From Erodium maritimum (lineage: Eukaryota; Streptophyta; Magnoliopsida; Geraniales; Geraniaceae), in the NCBI GenBank assembly GCA_963921825.1, contig OY997589.1, forward strand, positions 50,462,546 to 50,526,545: a DNA stretch of 64,000 bases. The letters are read 5' to 3'. The first letter of the stretch is position 1; every line of letters starts with the position of its first letter. A program made the translations under genes and the position numbers. Shown one piece after another: positions 1 to 10,452 of this stretch. Under the pieces are notes generated by a model. The model did no database searches. It saw only the letters and a program-made list of their open reading frames with translations, and was not told the origin of the DNA.

Positions 1-501
1 AAAATAATAGTAGTATTTACAATACAAAAACGTCCCAACAAGTGGACAAGGTACACATCCGTCACTAGACTCAACAAAAGTAAAGACCAGACTCCGCTCC
101 AAGCTCCATGAACTTCAAGAGCTCACCTAGTCCGTCCCACGAACAGTACCTGTAGGAAAAGCAGCTAGGGGTGAGCGTTCGCTCACCACCACGGATAACA
201 GACTGACTACGGCATAATTAGCAGACAAAGCCAGTAACACTAAAACCAAACCCAACACTGGGACTATAGTCCCCAACTCAAGTACCCAACTGACCCACAA
301 CCCGTTACCTTCCTCAACAGACTCAACACTCGATAACACAATGTAGACCCGACACAACTATCGACGACCTCCTCCAAGGACACGACAGAAAGAGTACACA
401 ACGCCAAACAAGATCACAAAGGATCGCACACCAAACAAGATCACAAAGGATCGCATACCAGCTGCTCAGTAACCTCTCCCACTCACACGAACACGGATCA
501 T

Positions 502-735
502 GCTAGCCAAAGAATGCTTACAACCTGTGATACTCAAACTCGGACCAGGCCAGCCAAAGAATGCTTGCAACCTGTGTTACTCAAACTCGGACCAGGCCAG
601 CCAAAGAATGCTTGCAACCTGTGTTACTCAAACTCGTGTCAGGCCAGCCAAAGAATGCTTGCAACCCGTTGATACTCAAACTTGGTCAGGCCAGCCAAAG
701 AATGCTTGCAACCTACCGGGATCCGCAATCACAAT
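502..735. repeat. Tandem repeat, about 47-bp unit, five copies, inside LTR copy L
   Basis: The motif GCCAGCCAAAGAATGCTTGC recurs at about 502, 549, 597, 644 and 691. The related solo LTR has only two recognisable units of it, near 17200-17285, so the array has expanded or contracted between copies. Confidence 0.85.
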
Positions 736-1064
736 CACACGCAAATTCATCGACCAGTAACAACACAAGTTCAACACTCACAGGCACTCATGGCCACCAA
801 GACACCAACAGTAAAACTCGAACTCAACAGCCCCACAGGCACTCACGGCCTCCCAAGACACACCGATAGTAAGACACGGACTCAACAATCCCACAGGCAC
901 TCACGGCCTCCCAAGACACCAACCATAAGACACGCTTGCAACTTACCGAGACTCTAACTCGTAAGCCAGCTAAATGAAGCTTGCAAACCCCCCCCCCCCC
1001 CCCCCCCCCCCCCCCGAGACTCTAACTCGGTCAGGCCAGCCAAAGACACCATCCTTAGTACACG

Positions 1065-1440
1065 GGCCCTCAAGGCTACCCAAAACACCAATTTAAATAC
1101 ACGGGCTCTCATGGCCACCCAAACTCAATCAATAAATAATAGGGCTCTCAAGGCCACCCAAAACTCGATAATAAAAATACGGGCTCTCAAGACCACCCAA
1201 ACTCAATCAATAAATAATACGGGCTCTCAAGGCCACCCAAAACTCGATAATAAAATACGGGCTCTCAAGACCACCCAAACTCAATCAATAAATAATACGG
1301 GCTCTCAAGGCCACCCAAAACTCGATAATAAAATACGGGCTCTCAAGGCCACCCAAACTCAATCAATAAATAATACGGGCTCTCAAGGCCACCCAGAACT
1401 CGATAATAAAATACGGGCTCTCAAGGCCACTCAAGACACC
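1065..1440. repeat. Tandem repeat, about 39-bp unit, ten copies, inside LTR copy L
   Basis: Units starting GGGCTCTCAAGGCCACCC recur about every 37-43 bp from 1065 to 1416, alternating between two internal versions. Just before it lie a 56-bp-class repeat (about 780-930) and a C-run of about 25 bases at 990-1014. ORFs across the array are products of the repeat. Confidence 0.85.
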
Positions 1441-3337
1441 AAATAAGCAATCAACCTCCGGCTTAACCAAGCCTCCAACAGTCCTAACATCAACAGTTTC
1501 ACAATCAACCTTCGGGCATGGTCATATGCCTCCAGTACTCCTAATATCGATAAGTTCACAAACAACCTCCGGGCATGGTCATATGCCTCCAGTAAAACAA
1601 TTAACGCTAAGTTCTCTGTTCCTACGACACTACTAAGTGTCACAAGCCTTTCCAATAATTACTAAGTCCCCGTAACATGCCTTTCTAATAAACGCTACAA
1701 ACTCGTATCATGCTTTTCTAATATTTAAATAAACCTATTCAACCCACGACACCCCAGTGTCACATGCAATTCTACTGTTAACTTTCCCCAGTCAGGGCCG
1801 AGATCCGGCTACTTTTCCCTACCTCGTATATAATCCCAAAAGCGCTCCAACAACACCCGAAGTACACCCAGTCACTCGCCGAGCTTCCCTTTGCCTCGGT
1901 CCGTAGCACGATCTAAAAGAACACAAATTCAAAGTACTTTTAAACTAGTACGAATAAACCGAAAATTAACATACTTAACGCCCAAACGTAACCCCGACAA
2001 TGCCGATCACTCCCAAACTTCCCAATTACTCGATATTGTCGATAAAGGACCCGTAAAGGCCAGATTCGCCCGACATGGCGAATCTGCCCGGGTTTTGGTT
2101 AATTGCCTTCCGGGGCTCCAAAAGTTCCCGTTTTCGTTTCTACGGTCTTAGAATATTTCAAGGAACCCAACGCACTTGACGGAATTGAATTCCGACTTCT
2201 AAGTCAATTAATTAACGTTTAAAGTTTCCAAAACACGTTAATTACAACTTCTCCAATTTAATTCCAAATTTCGATTCGATTAAGGATAAATGGTCCGGGG
2301 AACGTTTTAAACCACCCGAACGATAAAAACCGAGCACCCGAGCATGTGGGCCCCACCCACACTACTTGGCCGAGACCCTAGGGTTTAAGGGGAGGCTCGG
2401 CCACCATGTGGTGGCTGCTGCCAGCTCCGGCCAGCCACCTCATGGCCGGCCGGCCACCACCCACGGTGGCCGGAGCTCCTCCCGAGCCTCCGGTCATCGG
2501 AAAACGTGAAATTAAACCCCCAAACACCTCTAAAACGTCTCCAACACCTCCCCACACTCTACACAACCCTAAGCCTTAGTTTATACTCAAACCCTAGCTT
2601 CCAAGAAAATAACCAAAACGAGAATCGATTCGGGTATTACCGTAGAGGAGAACGAGGGGAACGGGATTGCTCTTTGCTTTGACTCGATCCAAGGGCTCGA
2701 TCACAAACCCTAGCTCAACCTCCCTTCTTCTCTCTTCTTCTCCTTCTCCTTCTCTCTCTAAAACCTCTCTTCTTCTTTCTATTTTAAAACAACTAACACA
2801 AAAACCCAATTAAAACTCTCTTTTTTTTCTTTTAAAACCCAAGTCTCGGCCAGCCCTTCTCCTCCATTCATTTTCCCCCCAAAACTAACACCACCACATT
2901 TAGGACATGTGTCAAGGTGGGTCCCACACCTTTTGGAAAATATCTAGTTAATATTTTCCAATCAGATTCGCGAAAATCGGACGTTTCGGGCCCCGAACGG
3001 GCACTTTTTCCCAAAAATTACGAAACTTGGCGGGCCACAAGGAAACGGCTCAATTAAGACCGCTGCGATGACGGTTAAGCTTTTCGGATCCAAAACGGTC
3101 CTCGAATGGACCAAAACGTCGCTCGGTTGACTTTTCCAGCGAAAAGTCAACATTTCTCAAATTGATCAGAAAGTTGCCCTGAGTCCCCCGTAACTTACTT
3201 TGGTCAATAACGGGGTCAAATTAAGTCCGGTATGACACTCGGGGTCATTTTAGGTTCATTAAGTGTCCGTCTTAAAATTTTTAAATTTTCCTGTTTTTCG
3301 CAGGTTTGACTGGCGTTGACCGGGAGTGGTTATTACA

Positions 3338-3624
3338 GGTCATGTTTAGCCTAGCTCCGTCCAACGGAGCCCCGTTCGGTCCCGGTTTCGGCTCCCCGAG
3401 AGTCCCGCTCCCGAAACCCGAAAAATCAAATCTTTTTCAAAATTTCCAGATTTAAAATAATTTTCAAAAATTCATTTTACATGTATTAAATCCATAAAAA
3501 ATAATTTAAAACATGTTATCAAACAATTTAGCAAAACAACATGACAAAAACGAAACTTTCAAGCAAAACCGAAACTTTGAACACCGTCTTATGAATCCCG
3601 AAGGTAGCACGGCTCTGATACCAC
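3338..3624 (-). mobile_element. 5' internal fragment of a copia element with primer-binding site
   Basis: The sequence closely matches 54385-54664, the leader of the copia element described below, on the minus strand. Next to the LTR the minus strand reads GTGGTATCAGAGCC (3611-3624), the usual plant primer-binding site for initiator tRNA-Met. The fragment stops at 3338, where LTR copy L begins, so the gag-pol part lies beyond the window or is lost. Confidence 0.75.
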
Positions 3625-5312
3625 TGTTGGGTCTCGAGGTAGGGTTGGAGATGAACCAACTCGCAGCGGAAAATCAATGAAAACCAAGAGACGATTAAAA
3701 CCATGAAAGAACTAACAAAGAATGGATTCACAAGAGAAAAATTCAGCACTAGTTCTTACCAAAACAAGAACACCGGTTAACGAATGATTGGCTTGACTCT
3801 CCAAGACGTCTACGTATCCACATGGGGATCAAAGCCACGTAGTTCTTCTCTTTGAGGACTCAAGAACACAAACATGGAGGTGGAAACTAGCCAAACCCGA
3901 AATGACCATGGAAGAGGGAGAGAAAATGTGTTTCCTATTCTTGTCTTGTGTTTGTTATGTTGAAAAAAGATGACTTAAACATAACAAAACCCATACTTGT
4001 CCAACTAAAGGCATGGGACAAGTATGGTGTCAAGTAAGGTGTAAATAGGACAAAGTATGGCAAGACAAGATTGGGTTAGGTGGTGAATCACCAACACCTT
4101 AATCCTTGTCTTGCTTACTTAGTACTAAATAATCAAGACTTGATTAATTAGTTCCATAGGCCTTGGTTGCATGGGTCTTTCATGGGCCTCTTGGAACATG
4201 GCCCGTGGCCATTTCCAACGAGGTCCCGTGATTCTCTCATCGCCTCCATGCCTTCCATACCGGAAATGTCCAACATTATCCGACGCGATCAATCCCAAGA
4301 CTCCAAGCCTTGTCTCGATCCGTAAAGTCCTATTCACTTACGGGCACATGACCCAAAACCCAGTTTTGGTCATGTCCCGAGACAACTCCCTTTTGGCCAT
4401 TCTCCATAAATGTGTCAATGAGTTTCATCCTCCGGTGTGACCCTTAGGTTTATGCATGTCAATAGATCAACGTAAAATCCCATTTTACTTGATCCTATTT
4501 AAGTGGCAACTAACGAGACTTTAGTATTGCCTGACACTACATAACGAATCGACCCTGTCGATTCTAACCTTTCCGTCGTCCCTGTCATTATCCTTTTATC
4601 TCCGATATCCTGATTGAGATAAGGCATAGAGCCGTCATCCTTATTATTCTCAATCACCATTCCTTGATATGTGAGATGACTGAAGATATGATACCCAGTA
4701 TCATGTGCATGGCCATGCTATTCTTCCAGTCACTCTCGATCAAGTGGCCGAGAACCGATATCTTTCCCATACCTCAGTATGAGGGATAAATCCCTTAGCC
4801 ACCTTTCGTGTCACTCATGTAGCCCGTCCCCAAGCCAATCCTGGCCGTTATGGAAGCCCTGTTACGGACAACGTTAGGCTCAGGTCAAACTCAGTTGTTG
4901 ACTACATAGCGATCACAAAGACTCCTTGGTCTAAGGATACATGACAAGCCACGACACTGAATATGTTCATGACTTAATCTATGGCACATATTCAGGGCGG
5001 GTCATCCAATATCATGTCCCACATGATATCTATGATCAGACTCCGGAATCCCATTCCAATGACTAACAGAACGTAAGCCATAAAGAGCCATCTTTCATAC
5101 TAGTCGCTTCTAGTGAAGCTTTGTTGACTAGGGACCCATCGAGTGTGATCTATCTCGATCTATGGTTTTATTCGCATGGTGGGTATAGATCAGAGCACAC
5201 ATCGATATATTACTCCAACACATAAGTAATATAAAGCCGCTTTAATTTTATTGCTAACGATGATATATACATTTGGACATTTAGGATTGAACTACGGGCA
5301 CTAAGACTAACA
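3625..5312 (-). mobile_element. Copia-family LTR (copy 1)
   Basis: This 1688-bp LTR starts TGTTGGGTCTCGAGG and ends GACTAACA on the plus strand, with TG...CA ends. It is highly similar along its length to the LTRs at 50329 and 54665, which implies recent activity. With the primer-binding site on its left it is the 5' LTR of a minus-strand element whose body is missing from the window. The bases to its right (5313 onward) belong to a different repeat. No protein is encoded. Confidence 0.85.
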
Positions 5313-5661
5313 CGGACGTGGGAGGTGAGGGAGAGGAAGACGGCGTGGGGGAGGAGGAGGGCGAGGGTGAGGTCGGGAGAGGGAGAAGTTGTGAGGAGAG
5401 AGAGAGAGAGGCGTGGGGGTCGGCTGTGCAGGATGAAGAAGAAGGGAGGCTGGGTCTGTTCTACCCAAACCCTAGGGTTTGGCTTATAAAGCCTGGGTTG
5501 GGCCGGGTCGGCACTTGGGCCGGTTCTGACTCGGGCCGGGTCAGTACGGTCCAGCCCAATTCAATTTTGTTTTTTTTATACAAAACCACTTATTGCGCAA
5601 ACCTATCCCGACGATTCTAATTACAAAAGAATACCCATTTTTAAAATAAGCGGGTTTTACA
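5313..5661. mobile_element. Probable remnant of another LTR or leader
   Basis: The segment is purine-rich (GGGAGGTGAGGGAGAGG style), then carries a TATA-like 'gcttataaagcc' at about 5483 and a GGGCCGGGTCGG motif, and may end at ...TTTTACA (5661). The composition resembles the transcribed part of a gypsy LTR. I found no clear match elsewhere in the window and no reliable ORF; the 100-codon ORF is compositional. It may be the sequence into which copia LTR copy 1 inserted. Confidence 0.35.
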
Positions 5662-6776
5662 ACTAAAGATCAATCTTGTGGCAGAGACTTCGGATAATCA
5701 CTTAGTTGTTGATGATGCTAATTGGAACCTGGATTACAAGCATGCTAAGGGACTATTATTAGTCGATGATTATTTATGTTTCTATCAAGGGGTAACCATG
5801 GATCTTAACCCCCTTGAGGTTTGTTTTGGCGATCCTAACTGGGCTTGACCTTTCCTTGCACTTCCCAACTGTGACCTATCAATTCTTTGCGCAAACTAAC
5901 ATTTTCCGTCTATTTTGACGATTCCGTTAAAAAAATGCTACTGTGCACGTGACCAACACGTGTCAAAAATCTAACGGAATCCGTTAAAATAGATGGAAAT
6001 TGTTAGTTTTCGCAAAAAAGGTCAAGCGTAGTTGGGAAGTGCAAGGAAAGGTCAAGTCCGGTTAGGATCTCCAAAAAAAACCTCAAGGGGGGCTAGGACC
6101 CATTGTTTCCCCTTCTATCAATTAGTTAGGCAAGGTTTCAGAATGATCAAATGGCCAACTGGTATTGTCACTTTACTGAATATCCATGAGGGCTTGATGT
6201 GTTCAGTTATGGTGTTGGAATCTTGTGCCGATAATGGGGTCTTGTGGCATATATATGATGTTGGATGGTTATGGGGTGGTGAATGTTGGAATTTCGCCAC
6301 TCGAACTAGGTGTTTGGAGAGCAGACATGGATTTCGCGACTTGTTTGGATGGTTTTGGTCACAAGGAGCAATTGAGACGTGAAATTGTGGTTGTGATCAA
6401 TACAATAGAGTGTGTATCTGTCATTGACATTTTTGGTACTACTAAGGTTGATTTTATACCATGTAGAGAAGCAAGCGCATCTTATAGTTAATGATGGTCC
6501 CGGGCTTATGCTGATTTAATAGGGAATTAAATCATTTTTTTATTGGGATTATGTGGAAAAATAAAGAAATGATAGGTTTCAAGTGTGCAATCAAACTACT
6601 TTAGCAGAACTTGCTCTACAATTGCATATTGACTCTGAATTATTTACTTCTGTGTTGGAGCAATACTTTAGCTTTCTGGTGAAAGGAAGGCATGAAGGAG
6701 GGCAATTGCATACACCTGCTTATGTTGGGCGTGTGAGTGAGGTTCGGTTGTAAGAGAAACATAATCCTGTTTGTAA
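5662..6776 (+). pseudogene. Decayed coding-like sequence, product unknown, split by a MITE
   Basis: A 42-codon open stretch (5663-5788) reads on across the MITE at 5789-6112 to about 6250 if the MITE and one duplication copy are set aside. Two further frames stay open to about 6380 and 6490, and another open run lies around 6640-6755 (contains ELFTSVLEQYFSFLVKGRHE). Frameshifts and stops separate these pieces. I do not recognise the protein. It could belong to the same decayed locus as the NUA/TPR fragment at 8980, but the residues do not match what I recall of NUA. Confidence 0.35.
5789..6112. mobile_element. Mutator-like MITE, 324 bp
   Basis: Imperfect terminal inverted repeats begin GGGGTAACCATGG on the left and, on the other strand, GGGGAAACAATGG on the right. 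They continue inward through CCCCCTTGAGGTTT and CACTTCCCAAC. It is flanked by a perfect 9-bp direct repeat TTCTATCAA (5780-5788 and 6113-6121), the size expected for Mutator-like elements. The interior is short and noncoding. Confidence 0.85.
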
Positions 6777-6790
6777 GCGTCAAATGGAAA

Positions 6791-8965
6791 AAAGTTCAAA
6801 TAAACTAACCTCTCTTCTCTGAACCTTCGACCCCTGCTTTAAACCCTAGCCGCCGCCTTCAGCCTTTCCTCCCCGTCGGCGGCGTCCAGCCTCGGATGTC
6901 GTCAGTGGGTCCTGTCCCGTGCGACTACCCGTCCCTTGATTCCAAAATCGTCCCTCCCGTGAATCCAAAGCCTCCTCTCCTTTTTTCTCTTCCTCTCTCT
7001 GCTACTGCTCGGTGAGATCGTCTAGCCGAGATCTGCGTTGGTGAAGGCTTCGCTGGCTGCCGGCGTTGATGTCTCGTGGGTTAGGATCTGGCGGTCTACC
7101 GTTCAGAAGCTTCTCTCCTTGGAGTGTTGCTGCTCGTGTGGTCGGGTTGCTGCTCAACCGCCCAGGTCTGCTTACAGTATTTTGCAAGACAGCTCGCCGG
7201 TTTCTGCCCCTGTTCTGACAGCCTCCCTCTCCTTCCTCGGACTCTCGTTCTAGATCCGGTCGTGGGTCACCTTTTCGATTGTTTGAGCGATTGATGGGTG
7301 CGAATCTGGAACGTAGAGTGCTTGGGCTTCTTTCACCTCAATTGCCGGATTGTGCTGCCGGTGATATGAGCTCTGTGGGTGTGTTTCCGGCGTGAAAGGC
7401 AAGTTGGGTCTTTTCTGTTTTGGACAAGATCGGGCTTGGGCCTGGTTCGGTGTGGGCTTGGAGCAACTGCGAGCTTGGTGTGGGTTTGGGTTTGATTTGT
7501 CACTATTTGGGCCTGGACCTGGTCAGGTGTGGAGTGGGTCTGGTCTGGATCTGAGTGGTGTTGGAGTGGGTCAGGTCGAAAGTGATTTTTCCTTGGGACT
7601 CATCGGTGTTCGCAGGTACCTCGTGTTGGTGCGGCTCGCCGGAGTGTTGGGTCATTGTTTCCCTTTTCGTCCTACTGTCTGACTAACCGGAGAAAGTTTA
7701 TCCTTGACATTGTTTGTGGTGTGCGGTGTTCGGGGGTGTTCCTTAGGAGTGACTTTTGTTCTGCTTGCTGGCTTTGGTATATCCTTTGTCTCGGTCCGGC
7801 TTGGATCGTGCTCGGTATTATTACAGGCCTTTCCCTTTGGGTCCTCACTGTCGGTCGGCGAGGGGTTACCTGTTTTAGGTTTCGGAACGCACATCACACA
7901 TTCTAGCTTTGGTTTCTCGGAATTGTTGACCTGCTGTTGTCGGCTTGGAGTCCTAACCTCGTTCTCGGTAGAAATACTGGTCCTCCTCCTTTTTGGGCCT
8001 CCTTTCGGTGTTTACCGGATTTAGGTTTTGGAGGGCTGAGTGCGAACTACATCGTTTACTCTGTTTCTCGCGGTTTTGACGGCTCAGTTTTGGTAGAGGA
8101 GCTTCTCTCGGGTCATTAGAGGTCTCTAGTGCCAGCTCAGGTCATGGGACGCGCTTCTGCATACTTTTGGGTGTGGATCGTTGTTGAGCTACTCTAGCTG
8201 CTTTTGGTGCTTTGCCTCCCGGGGACTTCTTGGACGCTGCCTTCCGATCTCTGGTTGGTAATTCCTCTCCCGCCCTCTCCTTTCATTTGAATCGATTGGC
8301 TTCGCTTCATCTCGACCCATTGTTTGGTGTTCGAGCTCGCCGGTTATAGGTGTTGGTGTTGGCCGCCGGCGAGTGTGTAAGGTTGTTCCATGGTCTGAAG
8401 CCTTTCGATTTATTTGTTAGGTTTGGTGTGTCTCGGTGATTGTTCACTAAGTTTGTATCTGCTGATAGTGGTCCTGACCACCCGCGTTTTTAGTACACTC
8501 TTCTATAGGATTGAGTGTTACTAATGATTCAGGGAGTTGGTTCATCTTTGATTAGGTCTGCAGTGTCTCTTATGTGCCTGCCCGTCTTGTTGGCCTTTCT
8601 CGGTGATTCAGTTTGGTTCTTTATTTTTGCTATTCTCCTGGTGCTTCATGGTGGTGATCAGGGTGCCTAGACCTATTTTTTCGTTCGGTGGTTGTCTTCT
8701 CTCAGTTTTTTGGTTGTTATCAATTGTTAAGGTGAGTTTGGTTTTTCTCTGTTTTGATGTTTGTTCTCTGGTCTCTTTCATTTGGTTGGGTTGTGGCCTT
8801 CTGGTCTTGTTTGTGTGTGGTTGGATGTTGTTCATGTCATGCCTCAGGTTGTTGAGGTGGTTCATTGAGGATCCTATTAGAGTGGATCGCTCCTTTACTG
8901 TACTTCACCCCCTGCTCTTTACTTTAAAGAGCAAGTTTTATATATTGCTTTGCTGATAAAAAAAG
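6791..8965 (+). mobile_element. Non-coding polyadenylated retroposon, 2.2 kb (copy 1)
   Basis: It is flanked by a perfect 14-bp target-site duplication GCGTCAAATGGAAA (6777-6790 and 8966-8979) and ends in TTGCTGATAAAAAAA, as expected for target-primed reverse transcription. The 5' part is C-rich and leader-like (contains AAACCCTAGCCGCCGCC); the rest is T/G-rich on the sense strand. No ORF exceeds 117 codons and none resembles reverse transcriptase, so it would depend on an L1-like helper. Parts around 7300-8100 match, in reverse, the element at 13763-19269, which has a similar net length. Confidence 0.8.
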
Positions 8966-9280
8966 GCGTCAAATGGAAAGAAGATTTAATGTAACGAATG
9001 ATGAGGTTGATGACCCAGATATGGTGTTTGATGTGAGGGAGATTAAGGAGCCATTGAATTTTCTTGTAAATGTATTTTATGGGGAATGGGGTACTATAAT
9101 CTTAATTAAACATGTTTTAGTGGGAAAGGATGATAACGATCATAACAATATTGGTAAAAGGGCTTATAGTGAGAGGATGGCCAAGGCATACACTGTCATT
9201 GAACAAAAGTTAAAGCAATCTGTTTCTTGAAGGGAAATTTGTAAAACTATACCTCATAATGGCATGAATTTGTAATCTAT

Positions 9281-9820
9281 GTTTTTTTTTGAAACGGGAA
9301 AGAGGTATTGTATTACGATTTCATCTCATGCTTACAAGATGGGATATAACAGTCCCGGATACCAGTCTTCTGTCCCAACCGGCCGTAGCCCGTCAGGCAC
9401 ACATGGTTCCATACATATAATCTGCTTTGAATCGCAGATCCAAACTCAAGAGTTCCTCGATCCAACGTTTCGAACGAAAAATAGACCACAATCCTAAACC
9501 TATCTAGCCAAAATATTATTCGACCTAATGCAATGAAAATAGAGTGTAACTTAGCCTTTACTACGGATTCCCCGAGACCTCCCGGCTGTAGTTGTCTCGG
9601 GTCTGTGGGATCATTCACCCCCCGGGGGACTATAGGCCCCCGAGCTTAAGACATGTTCCTAATCAGGGCCAGTAATGTCCGGAGGCTTCGAGTTCTCATC
9701 TGCTCCATCCAAGGTCGTTGGCTTGTGCCCTGTCTTGGTCTTCCTAGGCCTGGGTCCAATGCCAGGGTTGAATCTCAGAATCCCCCGACGGACCAAAGGT
9801 ATGTACCTCAGTGCGTACCA
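9281..9820 (-). mobile_element. Truncated retroposon inside the foldback element
   Basis: It begins on the plus strand with a T-run (the poly(A) tail of a minus-strand insert) followed by GAAACGGGAAAGAGGTATTG. Its 3' part resembles the 3' end of the element at 34744-35633: both share GGAACCATG, GGTATCC and a CTTTCCCGTTTCAAAA-type terminus. It interrupts the left arm of the foldback and replaces about 15 bases present in the right arm. ORFs here are not convincing. Confidence 0.65.
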
Positions 9821-10078
9821 ATTGGAAAACTATGCTTTTTAATTTTTTTAAGACAAGAATACCCTCATTATAACTTTAAAAAAATAATTCATATTTAACT
9901 AATTTATTCAAATCCATTTCAAAATAAAATTCAGTTTTTGTATAAAAATATTTTATTCAATCTTATAAAGTATTAAAATCATATTAAAATAATTTTTCCT
10001 TAAAGATCATATAATTTTGATAAATATTTTTAAAAAGATAACTCAAGTTTTTAATGATAATTTTCCATATATATATAT

Positions 10079-10452
10079 ATAGGGTGGCTATCCAGTAAAA
10101 ACCATCCTTATTGTGCAAACTAGGAACCAATCTAAGCCACAGGATGCGGTCAAAGTGACATCAGCAGAGCGCGCGCGATGCTGACACGTGGCAGATTCGC
10201 GCGCGCCTCTGCCCGCGCGCGTGAGCGTGTTGACCACGCGCGCGCACGGTGCTAATAGTTTGGCGCGCAGAGTTCTAATAGTTTAGCACAGTGCCAACCT
10301 ATTAGCACTGTGCGCCCAAACTATTAGCACTATGCGCGCCACGTGTCAGCACTGTGCGCGCGCACCAGCAGCGCGCGGGCCCACGTGTCAGCACTTGGTG
10401 AGTTCGTAGTTTGCACAATAAGGGGTGGTTTGTACCTGATACCAATCCTATA
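10079..10452. mobile_element. MITE with GC-rich core, inserted in a TA microsatellite
   Basis: The ends form an inverted repeat, TATAGGGTGGCTATCC on the left versus TATAGGATTGGTATC on the complementary right, both continuing into TTATTGTGCAAACTA. It sits between TA tracts (about 10062-10080 and 10450-10467). The core is rich in GCGCGC and ACACGTGGC/CACGTGTCAGCAC motifs and contrasts with the AT-rich host element. It has no ORF. The superfamily is uncertain. Confidence 0.6.

Larger units (their letters stand above)
1..3337 (-). mobile_element. Long gypsy-type LTR (copy L), left end outside the window
   Basis: This stretch matches, in reverse complement, the solo LTR at 15177-18738. Shared landmarks include the 'gtgagcgttcgctcaccacc' block near 170, the block near 1800 and the conserved block at 2880-3337. 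On the minus strand it begins TGTAATAACCACTCCCGG at 3337; the other end (expected GGCGTGACA) lies left of position 1. It holds no long ORF. The GC-rich part at 2380-2500 and the pyrimidine-rich part at 2700-2830 resemble a transcribed leader. It abuts copia internal sequence exactly at 3337/3338, so it probably inserted there. Whether it is solo or part of a full element cannot be seen here. Confidence 0.75.

Noticed and set aside
502-1440. Regularly spaced short repeats resembling a CRISPR array
   Set aside because: Units are contiguous tandem repeats without unique spacers, lie inside a plant LTR, and there are no cas genes.
500-1446. ORFs of 86-111 codons in the left LTR
   Set aside because: They simply translate the tandem repeats and match no domain.
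4125-4440. ORFs at 4125-4440, repeated at 50829-51144 and 55165-55552
   Set aside because: They recur because the copia LTR is repeated; they lie in LTR sequence on both strands and have no domain.
7392-8119. Open frames in the retroposon at 6791-8965
   Set aside because: Overlapping frames in T/G-rich sequence on both strands, none conserved in the second copy.
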